A DNA stretch of 64,000 nucleotides, taken from assembly GCF_017313785.1 (NCBI RefSeq), contig NZ_JAFLNL010000001.1, forward strand, positions 62,001 to 126,000, given 5' to 3'. The notes beneath the pieces are model-generated. The model searched no databases. It was not told the DNA's origin and saw only the letters and a program-made list of their open reading frames with translations. Both the position numbers and the translations under genes were made by a program. Position 1 is the first letter of the stretch, and the number at the start of each line of letters is the position of its first letter. This DNA is from Flagellimonas aurea. GTDB lineage: Bacteria; Bacteroidota; Bacteroidia; Flavobacteriales; Flavobacteriaceae. Shown here one piece after another: positions 18,174 to 26,119 of this stretch.

Positions 18174-18917
18174 ATGAAAGTAAAAACAATTTTGGTTTCC
18201 CAACCAGAACCCAAAGTCGAAAACTCCCCCTATTCAAGACTAATTGAAAAAGAGAAAGTTAAAGTAGATTTTAGACCTTTCATACACGTTGAAGGCGTAG
18301 AGGCCAAAAATGTGAGACAGCAAAAAATCGACTTGAACAACTTTACGGCGATTATCCTTACGAGCAGAAACTCTGTGGATCACTTTTTTAGGATTGCCGA
18401 TGAAATGCGCTTCAAAGTTCCGGATTCCATGAAATATTTTTGTCAGTCGGAGGCCGTCGCCTACTACTTACAAAAATATGTGGTGTACAGAAAAAGGAAG
18501 ATTTATGTTGGGAAAAGGACTTTTAACGAGTTGATTCCCTTGATCAAGAAGTACAAGGATGAAAAGTTTCTATTGCCTTCTTCCGATTCGCTAAAACCTG
18601 TTGTTCCCGAATTGTTGGACGAACTAGGTGTAAATTGGACAAGAGGAATCTTCTACAAAACGGTAATCAGCGACCTTTCTGACCTTAGAAATGTGTATTA
18701 CGACATTTTGGTATTCTTCAGCCCATCAGGAATCGAATCTTTAATGAAGAACTTTCCCGATTTTGAACAAAACGATACAAGAATTGCCGTTTTTGGCAAC
18801 AGTACGGTAAAAGCAGCAACAAGTGCAGGTCTTAGAATAGACATTCAGGCACCAACGCCCGAAACTCCTTCCATGACCATGGCATTACAAAAGTACATTA
18901 CCAGCGTTAACAAGTAA
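18174..18917 (+). CDS. hemD: Uroporphyrinogen-III synthase
   Basis: 247 residues; closes the linear tetrapyrrole to uroporphyrinogen III in haem and cobamide synthesis. HemD is poorly conserved, but the pattern fits: TILVSQPEP at the start, ILTSRNSVDHFF, VGKRTFNEL, LLPSSDSLKPVVPELL, VFFSPSGIESL, IAVFGNSTVKAA and a C-terminal APTPETPSMTMAL. Six bases downstream of DUF4271 and followed by a terminator shared with the convergent pckA. Confidence 0.9.
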   Translation: MKVKTILVSQPEPKVENSPYSRLIEKEKVKVDFRPFIHVEGVEAKNVRQQKIDLNNFTAIILTSRNSVDHFFRIADEMRFKVPDSMKYFCQSEAVAYYLQKYVVYRKRKIYVGKRTFNELIPLIKKYKDEKFLLPSSDSLKPVVPELLDELGVNWTRGIFYKTVISDLSDLRNVYYDILVFFSPSGIESLMKNFPDFEQNDTRIAVFGNSTVKAATSAGLRIDIQAPTPETPSMTMALQKYITSVNK

Positions 18918-18942
18918 TTTTAATTCTGGCCTAAAAACTAAA

Positions 18943-18974
18943 ACGCCCTCGGTAAACCGGGGGCGTCTTTTTTT
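18943..18974. terminator. Bidirectional terminator between hemD and pckA
   Basis: Ten-base-pair stem ACGCCCTCGG / CCGGGGGCGT (18943-18952 with 18957-18966, one T-G wobble), TAAA loop, T8 on the plus side and a T-rich stretch on the minus side. It serves the convergent hemD and pckA genes. Confidence 0.9.
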
Positions 18975-18975
18975 T

Positions 18976-20592
18976 CTAGAATGCGTACCGTTGTGGTCCT
19001 CCCCTCCGGATTTCCTCACTGGCGTGCTCCTCGAACTTTTTAAAGTTCTCCCTAAAGGCATTGGTAAGCTTAAAGGCCGTTTTGTAGTAAGCCTCATCAT
19101 TGTTCCATGTGGCCCTTGGGCTCAGCACCTTGGTCGGCACACCCGGGCATTCCCTCGGCTGGGCCACGCCAAAGACCGAATGGATATGGTACTTCTCGTA
19201 ATTGTACAGTCCCAGCTCGCCGTTCAATGCGGCGCTGATCATTGCCCTGGTGTATTTTAGCTCCATGCGGGTGCCCACTCCGTAGGGTCCGCCCGTCCAG
19301 CCCGTGTTCACCAACCAAACGTCCACACCGGATTCCTTCATCTTCTTGCTCAACATCTCCGCATACCTGGCCGGGTGCAAGGGCATGAACGGGGCACCGA
19401 AGCATGCCGAGAACGATGGCTGTGGCTCCACAACGCCCGCTTCCGTTCCAGCAACCTTGGCCGTATAGCCCGATATAAAGTGGTAGGCCGCCTGTGCAGG
19501 GGTCAATTTTGAAATGGGGGGCAATACCCCAAAGGCATCCGCCGTAAGGAAAAAGATGTTCTTCACGTTCTTCCCTATCGATGGCCACTGGATGTTTTCG
19601 ATGTGGTGTATCGGGTAGCTTACCCTGGTGTTCTGGGTGATCGAGGTATCGGTGAAATCGACCTCACCGTTGTCGTCCATCACCACGTTTTCCAAAATAG
19701 CGCCCTTTTTGATGGCCCCGTAGATCTCCGGTTCCTTTTCTTTTGATAGATCGATCACCTTGGCATAGCACCCGCCCTCAAAATTGAACACCGTGTTGTC
19801 CGGCGTCCATCCGTGCTCATCATCGCCGATCAGTTTTCTGTCAGGGTCCGTGGAGAGGGTCGTCTTCCCCGTTCCCGATAGACCAAAGAATATCGCCGTG
19901 TCCCCCGATTCCCCCACATTGGCGGAGCAGTGCATGGGAAGGGTCTCCTTGTATACGGGAAGTATGAAGTTGAGCGCGGAGAATATCCCTTTCTTGATCT
20001 CCCCCGTATAGCCCGTACCGCCGATAAGGGCGATCTTCCTGCCAAAGTTCAGTATCGCAAAGTTATGCTGCCTGGTGCCGTCCTCCTTTGGGTCGGCCAT
20101 AAAACCGGGTGCGTTCACCACCGTCCACTCCGGGTCAAAATCCTCCAGTTCCTCCTCGGTGGGACGAAGAAACATATTGTAGGCGAACATATTGGACCAC
20201 GGATATTCGTTGATCACACGGATGTTCAAACGGTAGTCGGCATCTGCACAGGCATATGAGTCCCGTACATAGAGCCCCTTGGTGTTCAGATAGGCGATGA
20301 CCTTATCGTAGAGCGCATCGAACTTTTCACTGTCAAAAGGAATGTTGATGTCGCCCCACCAGATCTTGTCCTTGGTGATATCGTCCTTGACGATGAAGCG
20401 GTCCTTCGGCGACCGGCCCGTGAATTCCCCAGTGTTTACCGCCAAGGCCCCTGAAGAGGCTTCACGGCCCATGTCCTTGTCAATCGTGATGTCCTGGAGT
20501 TCTTCCGGGGACAATTGGTAGTGGATGTTGTCGTGGTTTATTCCGTAAACATTTAACGAAATCGTTTTCGTATCCGGAGCAGAATCCTTCAT
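18976..20592 (-). CDS. pckA: Phosphoenolpyruvate carboxykinase (ATP)
   Basis: 538 residues; makes PEP from oxaloacetate with ATP, the entry to gluconeogenesis. All family marks are present: P-loop GLSGTGKTTLSTDP, Mg/Mn-binding LIGDDEHGW, SANVGESGDTAIFFG, and the N-terminal FTGRSPKDRFIVKD. Full length. The gene is visibly GC-richer than its neighbours (a sampled line at 19321-19380 has 33 G/C in 60, against about 27 in 60 at 22801-22860), with many C- and G-ending codons. This could be codon optimisation for high expression or a different evolutionary origin. Monocistronic: own -7 box and terminator. Confidence 0.97.
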   Translation of the reverse strand: MKDSAPDTKTISLNVYGINHDNIHYQLSPEELQDITIDKDMGREASSGALAVNTGEFTGRSPKDRFIVKDDITKDKIWWGDINIPFDSEKFDALYDKVIAYLNTKGLYVRDSYACADADYRLNIRVINEYPWSNMFAYNMFLRPTEEELEDFDPEWTVVNAPGFMADPKEDGTRQHNFAILNFGRKIALIGGTGYTGEIKKGIFSALNFILPVYKETLPMHCSANVGESGDTAIFFGLSGTGKTTLSTDPDRKLIGDDEHGWTPDNTVFNFEGGCYAKVIDLSKEKEPEIYGAIKKGAILENVVMDDNGEVDFTDTSITQNTRVSYPIHHIENIQWPSIGKNVKNIFFLTADAFGVLPPISKLTPAQAAYHFISGYTAKVAGTEAGVVEPQPSFSACFGAPFMPLHPARYAEMLSKKMKESGVDVWLVNTGWTGGPYGVGTRMELKYTRAMISAALNGELGLYNYEKYHIHSVFGVAQPRECPGVPTKVLSPRATWNNDEAYYKTAFKLTNAFRENFKKFEEHASEEIRRGGPQRYAF

Positions 20593-20895
20593 AGTTTAAT
20601 TTTTGCGTTGGTACAAAACTAGGAAATATTCAGTTTTACTCCTTTTAAAACCTGCTTAATTGGATGATTTTGTGATTAAAATGTGCTATTCCAATTGATT
20701 CCTCCAAATGATCACAAAACATTATTGGTCTTTCTTAAAAACCTAAAATCTCTGACACAAATCGTTCTAAAAACTTAAAAATCAATATTTGAATACAAAA
20801 TTACCTCATTCGTCAATTCAAAACGGCCATTCATCAATTGGGCCAAACATTTCATGATTGTTTCCAATACATTTCGAATCCAAAAATATATTTAT
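20593..20895. other. 303-bp divergent intergenic region
   Basis: AT-rich spacer between pckA (minus) and the SH3 lipoprotein gene (plus). It holds the pckA -7 box near the left end. I see no open frame, hairpin or RNA gene in the rest. A near-repeated CATTCGTCAATT/CATTCATCAATT pair (about 20809 and 20830) might be an operator, but the support is thin. Confidence 0.4.
20614..20621 (-). promoter_or_regulatory. -7 box of pckA
   Basis: Minus strand TAGTTTTG fits TAnnTTTG and lies 21 bases before the pckA ATG. No TTG -33 element is evident. Confidence 0.45.
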
Positions 20896-21684
20896 ATGCA
20901 AACCATAAAAGGTATTACCTTAATCTGCACCGTACTTTTCTTATGCTTGAGCTGTAATTCAAAATCGGAAAAGAAAGCTGGCTCATCTGAAAATTCCGAT
21001 ATTCTTGAAATCGGGGATACTGACATCAACAATCTTTCTAAAGCTTCAACGGCAATATGTTTATGGCCCAAAGTGGGGTTGCGGGACAAACCTGGCCGAA
21101 AAAACACTAAATATCTAACTACAATTTATTTTGGGGAAAACGTAACCTTTCTTGATGAACACAAAAAAGCCGAAGATGACAAAGAATACCTAAAAGTCCA
21201 GCTTTCGGATGGAAGTGAGGGCTGGGTATACGAACACCTTTTTGCATTAGGTGGCGAACTGGCCATTATTGAAAAGGAAACGGAACTCTATAAAAGACCG
21301 GACATCATGACCTTTGAAGGAAAAAAATTGGAACCCATGGACATGGTTGTAATCTTTAAGAGCGAGGAGCAGGAAGATTGGCACGAAGTGACCAGCATGA
21401 AAAGAGAGAAAAAAGGTTGGATTCAAGGGGATATTGATGCTATACAAAATGAGATTGACGTAAAACTGGGAATCCTCTATTGGCGGGCAATGGAAGAGTC
21501 GCCCGAAAAGAAATTTGAATTATTGGAAAATATCTTGGCCAATCCCAATTTTAAAAAATCAAGATTGATAGAAAACGTCAACGAAGCGCTGTATGATAAC
21601 GATGGTAAGGGCGAAGCTTTCTATATTAAAGAACTTGATTCCTTTGAAAAACCTTTCTTCCAACAAACTGGGCATAAAAACTAA
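20896..21684 (+). CDS. SH3-like-domain lipoprotein, frame-shifted before its last domain
   Basis: 262 residues from the ATG at 20896 (MQTIKGITLICTVLFLCLSC, lipobox Cys20); the upstream in-frame ATG at 20854 would put a polar stretch before the signal. Mature residues about 45-115 form a bacterial SH3-like unit (LRDKPGRKNTKYLTTI, EGWVYEHLF), and a second related unit follows (ELYKRPD to KKGWIQGD). The frame ends abruptly after a run of five A (21647-21651), while a further SH3 unit continues in the next frame. Removing one A joins them into about 328 residues. It could be a real mutation, a sequence error, or slippage at the A run. Role unknown; SH3-like domains often bind cell-wall or protein ligands. 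Confidence 0.75.
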   Translation: MQTIKGITLICTVLFLCLSCNSKSEKKAGSSENSDILEIGDTDINNLSKASTAICLWPKVGLRDKPGRKNTKYLTTIYFGENVTFLDEHKKAEDDKEYLKVQLSDGSEGWVYEHLFALGGELAIIEKETELYKRPDIMTFEGKKLEPMDMVVIFKSEEQEDWHEVTSMKREKKGWIQGDIDAIQNEIDVKLGILYWRAMEESPEKKFELLENILANPNFKKSRLIENVNEALYDNDGKGEAFYIKELDSFEKPFFQQTGHKN

Positions 21685-21883
21685 TTTGGCCAATGTAAGA
21701 AGTGAGCCAAGCACCACTAGTGACATCCTGTTTCAAGTTCAAAAAGGTAACATCTGCCATATTACGGCACAAGGGGAATCCTTGGTTGAAATAAATGGGA
21801 TTTCCGATCGCTGGTACAAAGTTAATTTTAACGGTAAAGAGGGTTGGGTCTTTGGGTATTATACTACTAAAAGAAGAGAATAA
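21653..21883 (+). pseudogene. C-terminal SH3-like domain out of frame with the lipoprotein gene
   Basis: In the +1 frame relative to the gene before it, codons from about 21653 encode a clear SH3-like domain: NLANVRSEPSTTSDILFQV, then WYKVNFNGKEGWVFGYY and a stop at 21883. An open frame exists back to 21593, but a start there would give an unnatural N-terminus with no signal peptide. The segment is best read as the detached end of the lipoprotein, separated by a one-base insertion in the A5 run at 21647-21651. Confidence 0.75.
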
Positions 21884-21891
21884 AACAAGAA

Positions 21892-22275
21892 TTACCTGGA
21901 TTTAATTATTCGATACCCCAATAGCATCCAACCGAGTATCATAAAAACCCCACCTATTGGGGTTAAAAAGCCGATCACTTTAAAATCGAAAGTGGTCACG
22001 TCGTTCAATGCGAGTAAATAAATCGAACATGAGAACAGGATAACCCCTAAAAGAACAGAAACAAAGACCTTTTTTTTGGTCTTTTCCGCTATCCCGTTAT
22101 AAAGTGCCAAAAACAGCAGGAATAAAGCATGGTACATCTGGTACCTAACTCCTGTTTCAAAAGTATCCACAGCATCCTTATCCACCAATTTTTCCAATCC
22201 ATGCGCACCAAATGCTCCCAAGACTATGGCCACCATTCCCATAATGGTTCCCGTCAATAAAATTGTTCTGTTCAT
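21892..22275 (-). CDS. DUF423 small membrane protein
   Basis: 127 residues, four predicted membrane helices. The family signature is clear: GTIMGMVAIVLGAFGAHGLEK, then FETGVRYQMYHALFLLFLALY and a C-terminal FLTPIGGVFMILGWMLLGY. Inner-membrane YgdD-like protein of unknown function. Convergent with the SH3 lipoprotein, eight bases apart; probably monocistronic. Confidence 0.92.
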   Translation of the reverse strand: MNRTILLTGTIMGMVAIVLGAFGAHGLEKLVDKDAVDTFETGVRYQMYHALFLLFLALYNGIAEKTKKKVFVSVLLGVILFSCSIYLLALNDVTTFDFKVIGFLTPIGGVFMILGWMLLGYRIIKSR

Positions 22276-22354
22276 AACTTTAATCTACTCTTTTTTTAAA
22301 AATATAACATTTTAATACCTTAGTGACCACGCAATTCAAAAGTAAACAAAACAC

Positions 22355-23728
22355 ATGGTCCGTACTATTTTAGTTATAGGAGCAGGTAAGTCGACCTCAT
22401 ACCTTTTAGATTATCTTTTAAAAAAATCAGACGGAGAAAATATTCGTCTCAAAATCGGAGACCTACATCCCGAAAATATCCCCGAAAAATTTTCCAAACA
22501 CCCAAACTGTAGTGTTTTCACCCTTGATATATTCAACGAAGCTGATAGAAAAAAAGCTGTTTCGGAGGCTTCTATTGTTGTTTCCATGCTACCCGCAAGT
22601 TTACACATCAATGTGGCACGTGATTGTATTGAATTTGAAAAACATTTTATCACCGCTTCGTATGTTAGTGATGAGCTCAGGGCACTGGACGCCGAGGCAA
22701 AAGAAAAAAACCTTGTTTTCATGAACGAAATCGGTCTGGACCCCGGAATCGACCACATGAGTGCCATGGAGGTGATAGACAGGATAAGGGATGCAGGAGG
22801 CAGAATGTTGTTGTTCGAATCTTTTACAGGTGGTTTGGTTGCCCCGGAAAGTGACACCAACCTTTGGAACTATAAGTTTACGTGGAATCCAAGAAATGTG
22901 GTACTTGCCGGACAGGGAGGTACTGCAAAATTTATCCAAGAGGGTACTTACAAATACATACCTTATCAGAAACTCTTCAGGAGAACTGAGTTTTTAGAAG
23001 TTGAAGACTATGGCACTTTTGAGGTCTATGCCAACAGGGATTCGTTGAAATATAGGGAAGCCTACGGCCTACAAAACGCACTTACACTTTACAGGGGAAC
23101 CATGCGTAGGGTTGGGTTTTCCAAAGCTTGGCAAATGTTTGTAATCCTTGGTATGACGGACGATAGCTATACCATAGAAAACTCTGAAGGAATGTCCTAC
23201 CGGGAATTTGTAAATCTTTTTCTCCCCTATTCTCCTACGGATTCGGTCGAATTAAAATTGAGGCACTACTTAAAAATCGACCAAGACGACATTATGTGGG
23301 GAAAACTTTTGGAGCTCAACCTTTTTGATGCTACCAAAAAAATACCCTTGAAGAATGCAACGCCGGCTCAAATGCTTCAATACATATTGGAGGACAGCTG
23401 GACCCTTGAAGAGCACGAAAAAGACATGATAGTTATGTACCATAAGTTCGGATATGAGCTCAATGGTGAAAAAAAGCAAATTGATGCCAATATGGTCGTA
23501 ATCGGTGAAAACCGTGCCTATACCGCAATGTCCAAAACCGTAGGATTACCTGTTGCCATGGCGACGCTGCAAATTTTGAATGGTAAAATCAACACCCCAG
23601 GGGTTCAAATTCCGATAAAAAAAGAAGTGTATAAGCCGATTTTAGAGGAACTAAAAGCCAATGGAATACAATTTAAGGAATATGAAGTCCCTTATCTTGG
23701 TTACAATCCTGATTCCGTTGCAGGTTAA
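22355..23728 (+). CDS. Saccharopine dehydrogenase-family oxidoreductase
   Basis: 457 residues, close to the usual length of glutamate-forming (LYS9-type) saccharopine dehydrogenases. An N-terminal Rossmann loop (ILVIGAGKSTSYLLDYLL), SMLPASLHINVARDCI and NEIGLDPGIDHMSAMEVI are characteristic. The family oxidises saccharopine to aminoadipate semialdehyde plus glutamate in lysine breakdown, or acts on related imino acids. An Lrp/AsnC regulator gene follows in the same direction, a common arrangement for amino-acid catabolism. The exact substrate is not certain. Confidence 0.87.
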   Translation: MVRTILVIGAGKSTSYLLDYLLKKSDGENIRLKIGDLHPENIPEKFSKHPNCSVFTLDIFNEADRKKAVSEASIVVSMLPASLHINVARDCIEFEKHFITASYVSDELRALDAEAKEKNLVFMNEIGLDPGIDHMSAMEVIDRIRDAGGRMLLFESFTGGLVAPESDTNLWNYKFTWNPRNVVLAGQGGTAKFIQEGTYKYIPYQKLFRRTEFLEVEDYGTFEVYANRDSLKYREAYGLQNALTLYRGTMRRVGFSKAWQMFVILGMTDDSYTIENSEGMSYREFVNLFLPYSPTDSVELKLRHYLKIDQDDIMWGKLLELNLFDATKKIPLKNATPAQMLQYILEDSWTLEEHEKDMIVMYHKFGYELNGEKKQIDANMVVIGENRAYTAMSKTVGLPVAMATLQILNGKINTPGVQIPIKKEVYKPILEELKANGIQFKEYEVPYLGYNPDSVAG

Positions 23729-23746
23729 TCTCCTATATATTTTGAA

Positions 23747-23754
23747 TATATTTG
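23747..23754 (+). promoter_or_regulatory. -7 box of the Lrp/AsnC gene
   Basis: TATATTTG, 22 bases before the GTG start at 23777. The surrounding ATATATTTTGAATATAT is partly palindromic, which could also be an Lrp-type operator. Confidence 0.45.
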
Positions 23755-23776
23755 ACTTCAAATCAAAATAGATATT

Positions 23777-24247
23777 GTGAAAAACAATAACAATTCGGTT
23801 AAGATTGATGGGATTGACAAGAAAATCCTAAGATATCTTATGGAGGATGCCCGTAAACCTATTCTCGAAATAGCAAGGAACATTGGAATTTCGGGCGCAG
23901 CGATTCACCAAAGACTTCGTAAACTGGAAAGTTCAGGACTCATTTCTGGCTCCAAATTCGTAATCAATCCAAAGGTTCTAGGTTACTCAACCATGGCTTA
24001 TATCGGTATTTATTTGGACAAGGCCATGACCAATCCAAAAGCCGTAAAACAATTGAAAGATATACCCGAGGTTTTGGAATGCCACTACACCACGGGGAAC
24101 TGGTCCATCCTAATTAAAGTATTGTGCCAAGATAACGAGCACCTTATGCAGGTACTCAACAAAAAAATACAACAAATAGAAGGTGTTTCCCGGACCGAAA
24201 CCTTTATTTCATTAGATCAACAAATTGACCGACAAATTCAAATTTGA
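23777..24247 (+). CDS. Lrp/AsnC-family transcriptional regulator
   Basis: 156 residues. N-terminal winged helix (IDKKILRYLMEDARKPILEI ... GISGAAIHQRLRKLE, about 12-62) and a C-terminal RAM/AsnC ligand domain (TMAYIGIYLD, CHYTTGNWSILIKVLC, GVSRTETFISLD). The start is GTG at 23777, since no ATG lies before the helix-turn-helix. It probably senses an amino acid and controls the saccharopine dehydrogenase-like gene upstream and itself. Confidence 0.93.
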   Translation: MKNNNNSVKIDGIDKKILRYLMEDARKPILEIARNIGISGAAIHQRLRKLESSGLISGSKFVINPKVLGYSTMAYIGIYLDKAMTNPKAVKQLKDIPEVLECHYTTGNWSILIKVLCQDNEHLMQVLNKKIQQIEGVSRTETFISLDQQIDRQIQI

Positions 24248-24285
24248 TATTTGTATTGAATCTAAATAAACATTACATTTGTCCC

Positions 24286-24609
24286 ATGAATGTAATATTT
24301 CAATCCACATATTACACCTTGTATCAAGCTGCCAATGAGCGCTGTTTTTATGTTGATTTTGGTCAAAAAACAGTTCGTATGTCGTTGTGCCAGTTACTTG
24401 CTCTACGCCATAAAGTGATGAGCATAAACATCGAGGACCATTTTGACAGTGATTTGAATGCTCATGGATTCGAAGTGCTCATGTTGTGCAACAAGGAACA
24501 TCTTTTTGTTCTGAACACATTGGAAATATTGGATTTGAAGACACTCGTTTCCAACAGTTTTGTATCATTGGGGCTTTCGGTGGGTGCCTTGGAGACCATT
24601 ACCTCCTAA
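24286..24609 (+). CDS. Small conserved-looking protein of unknown function
   Basis: 107 residues from the ATG at 24286 (MNVIFQSTYYTLYQAANERC). An in-frame ATG 14 codons earlier is less likely because it lies at the end of the Lrp gene. No signal peptide or membrane helix. Visible features are FYVDFGQKTVRMSLCQLLALR, MLCNKEHLFVLNTLEILDL and three scattered cysteines. It lies between an Lrp regulator and ferritin; I cannot name the family or role. Confidence 0.75.
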   Translation: MNVIFQSTYYTLYQAANERCFYVDFGQKTVRMSLCQLLALRHKVMSINIEDHFDSDLNAHGFEVLMLCNKEHLFVLNTLEILDLKTLVSNSFVSLGLSVGALETITS

Positions 24610-24695
24610 CCAACCACACGGTTTTTTCTTATTTTTATTCAATCTTAAACTGTCTTAAAACTAGACCGTTACTTTTTAAACGCCTACAAATTCCG

Positions 24696-24703
24696 TAAAT
24701 TTG
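24696..24703 (+). promoter_or_regulatory. -7 box of the ferritin gene
   Basis: TAAATTTG fits TAnnTTTG and ends 31 bases before the ferritin ATG. I see no Fur-like dyad next to it. Confidence 0.5.
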
Positions 24704-24734
24704 TTAGGAACACAAGATTAAAATCATAGCCTTT

Positions 24735-25253
24735 ATGAAAGATATAGCAAGACAAAGTATGAGCATTAAAGTGGAATCCATGGATTTGCTCAACGGACAG
24801 ATAAAAATGGAGGCACATGCTTCCGCCACCTATTTGGCCATGGCCTCTTGGTGTGAACAGAACGGTTTTTTTACTAGTGCCAAATTTTTCTTTAAGCAAG
24901 CAGAGGAAGAGCGCGAGCACATGATGAAGATTTTCAATTTTTTGGTGGATACGGGCGCAAATCCTATTTCTCCTGAAGTAACTGGAATCAATCATGACTA
25001 CTCATCCATTGTTGATGTTTTTGAATCAACCTTGGAGCATGAGGTGAAAGTGACAAAATCCATTCATAACATTGTAAAGAAAGCCAGAGAACTTGGGGAT
25101 TTTGCAACCGAACGATTTTTGGATTGGTTTGTAATGGAACAAATCGAGGAAGAAAACACGGTAAGGGATATCTTGGACATGATCGAGGTTACCGGCACCG
25201 AAGGTGTGGGACTTCAAATGATCGACAATCAAGTTGCCAATTGGATCGAGTAA
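24735..25253 (+). CDS. ftnA: Ferritin
   Basis: 172 residues, four-helix bundle plus a short fifth helix; forms a 24-subunit cage that oxidises Fe(II) and stores the mineral. Ferroxidase-site residues are visible: the helix-A Glu in LLNGQIKMEAHASATYLAMA, EEEREHMMKI (Glu and His), helix-C Glu in STLEHEVKVT and DWFVMEQIEEENTV. Lack of a haem-binding Met pattern points to non-haem bacterial ferritin. An internal ATG eight codons in (MSIKVESMD) could also be the start. Single gene with its own -7 box and terminator. Confidence 0.95.
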   Translation: MKDIARQSMSIKVESMDLLNGQIKMEAHASATYLAMASWCEQNGFFTSAKFFFKQAEEEREHMMKIFNFLVDTGANPISPEVTGINHDYSSIVDVFESTLEHEVKVTKSIHNIVKKARELGDFATERFLDWFVMEQIEEENTVRDILDMIEVTGTEGVGLQMIDNQVANWIE

Positions 25254-25272
25254 TCCATCAAATATGAAATAG

Positions 25273-25298
25273 AAAAAGGGGCCGCTTGGCCCCTTTTT
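25273..25298 (+). terminator. Rho-independent terminator after ferritin
   Basis: AAAAAGGGGCC / GGCCCCTTTTT (25273-25283 with 25288-25298), GCTT loop: a perfect 11-bp stem with T-tract. The A-rich left arm also makes it usable from the convergent metallopeptidase gene. Confidence 0.92.
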
Positions 25299-25320
25299 TA
25301 TTGTATTGCTTGATATTTCA

Positions 25321-26022
25321 TCAATCTCTACCTCCAAAAACCTGAACTGCCCAGTACAATAGGGACGCCAATGCACCCAATGCTGCCACCAAATAGGTTC
25401 TTGCGGCCCATTTTAGGGCATCTTCCGCTCCGGCATATTCTTCTTGGCTCACCATGTTTTTTTGCTTTAACCAAACCAATGCCCTTTTACTGGCATCATA
25501 TTCCACGGGAAGGGTGATAAAACTGAACAAGGTCGCGAAGCCCATCATGATCAATCCGGCCACCGCGATATAGAAGCCAATACCTCCAGCAACACCTGTG
25601 ACGGCCATCAACATAATACCTCCAAAGACCACCCAAGTTGACATTCCAGAGGTAACACTTACCACAGGAACCAATTTGGAACGCATGGTCAACCACTCAT
25701 AGGCCTGGGCATGCTGTACCGCGTGTCCACATTCGTGCGCGGCCACCGCGGCAGCCGAGGCATTTCGTTGGTTGTATACGCCTTCACTCAGGTTTACCGT
25801 TTTGTTTTTAGGATTGTAATGATCCGTTAACATTCCAGGAGTGGAAATCACCTTAACATCTCGAATTCCATGGTCATCGAGCATTTTTTGGGCAATCTCT
25901 GCCCCGCTCATGCCATTTCTTAGATGGACTTTGGAATATTTTTTGAACTTGCTCTTCAATTGATTGCTTACCAACCAACTGACCAGTGCAATTGCACCGA
26001 TCAATATATAATATGTCATCAT
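25321..26022 (-). CDS. YugP-type membrane zinc metallopeptidase
   Basis: 233 residues of the neutral zinc metallopeptidase family found in Bacillus YugP. An N-terminal membrane helix (YYILIGAIALVSWLV) is followed by the zinc-binding HECGH (His96-Glu97-x-x-His100) in VAAHECGHAVQHAQ, then three more hydrophobic helices. It has the typical DHYNPKNKTVNLSEGVY segment before the active site. Physiological substrate unknown; membrane-protein quality control is a usual guess. Own unit after the ald terminator. Confidence 0.92.
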   Translation of the reverse strand: MMTYYILIGAIALVSWLVSNQLKSKFKKYSKVHLRNGMSGAEIAQKMLDDHGIRDVKVISTPGMLTDHYNPKNKTVNLSEGVYNQRNASAAAVAAHECGHAVQHAQAYEWLTMRSKLVPVVSVTSGMSTWVVFGGIMLMAVTGVAGGIGFYIAVAGLIMMGFATLFSFITLPVEYDASKRALVWLKQKNMVSQEEYAGAEDALKWAARTYLVAALGALASLLYWAVQVFGGRD

Positions 26023-26065
26023 AACTTTATCGTTTTACGTAGATATAAATATACCATATAAAAGC

Positions 26066-26093
26066 AAAAACCCCGCCAAATAAATGGCAGGGT
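26066..26093 (-). terminator. Terminator of ald
   Basis: Minus strand ACCCTGCCA / TGGCGGGGT with one mismatch, six-base loop, followed by TTTTTGCTTTT; 26070-26092 on the plus strand. It lies just beyond the ald stop. Confidence 0.75.
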
Positions 26094-26119
26094 CTATTTT
26101 CTGTCAAAATGTTAGTTCA

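Noticed and set aside
19097-19588. 163-codon minus-strand frame within pckA
   Set aside because: It overlaps the conserved PckA domain in another frame and is open only because the gene is GC-rich.
24274-24281. TACATTTG -7 box before the 107-residue unknown gene
   Set aside because: It ends four bases before the ATG, too close to be that gene's promoter unless the message is leaderless.
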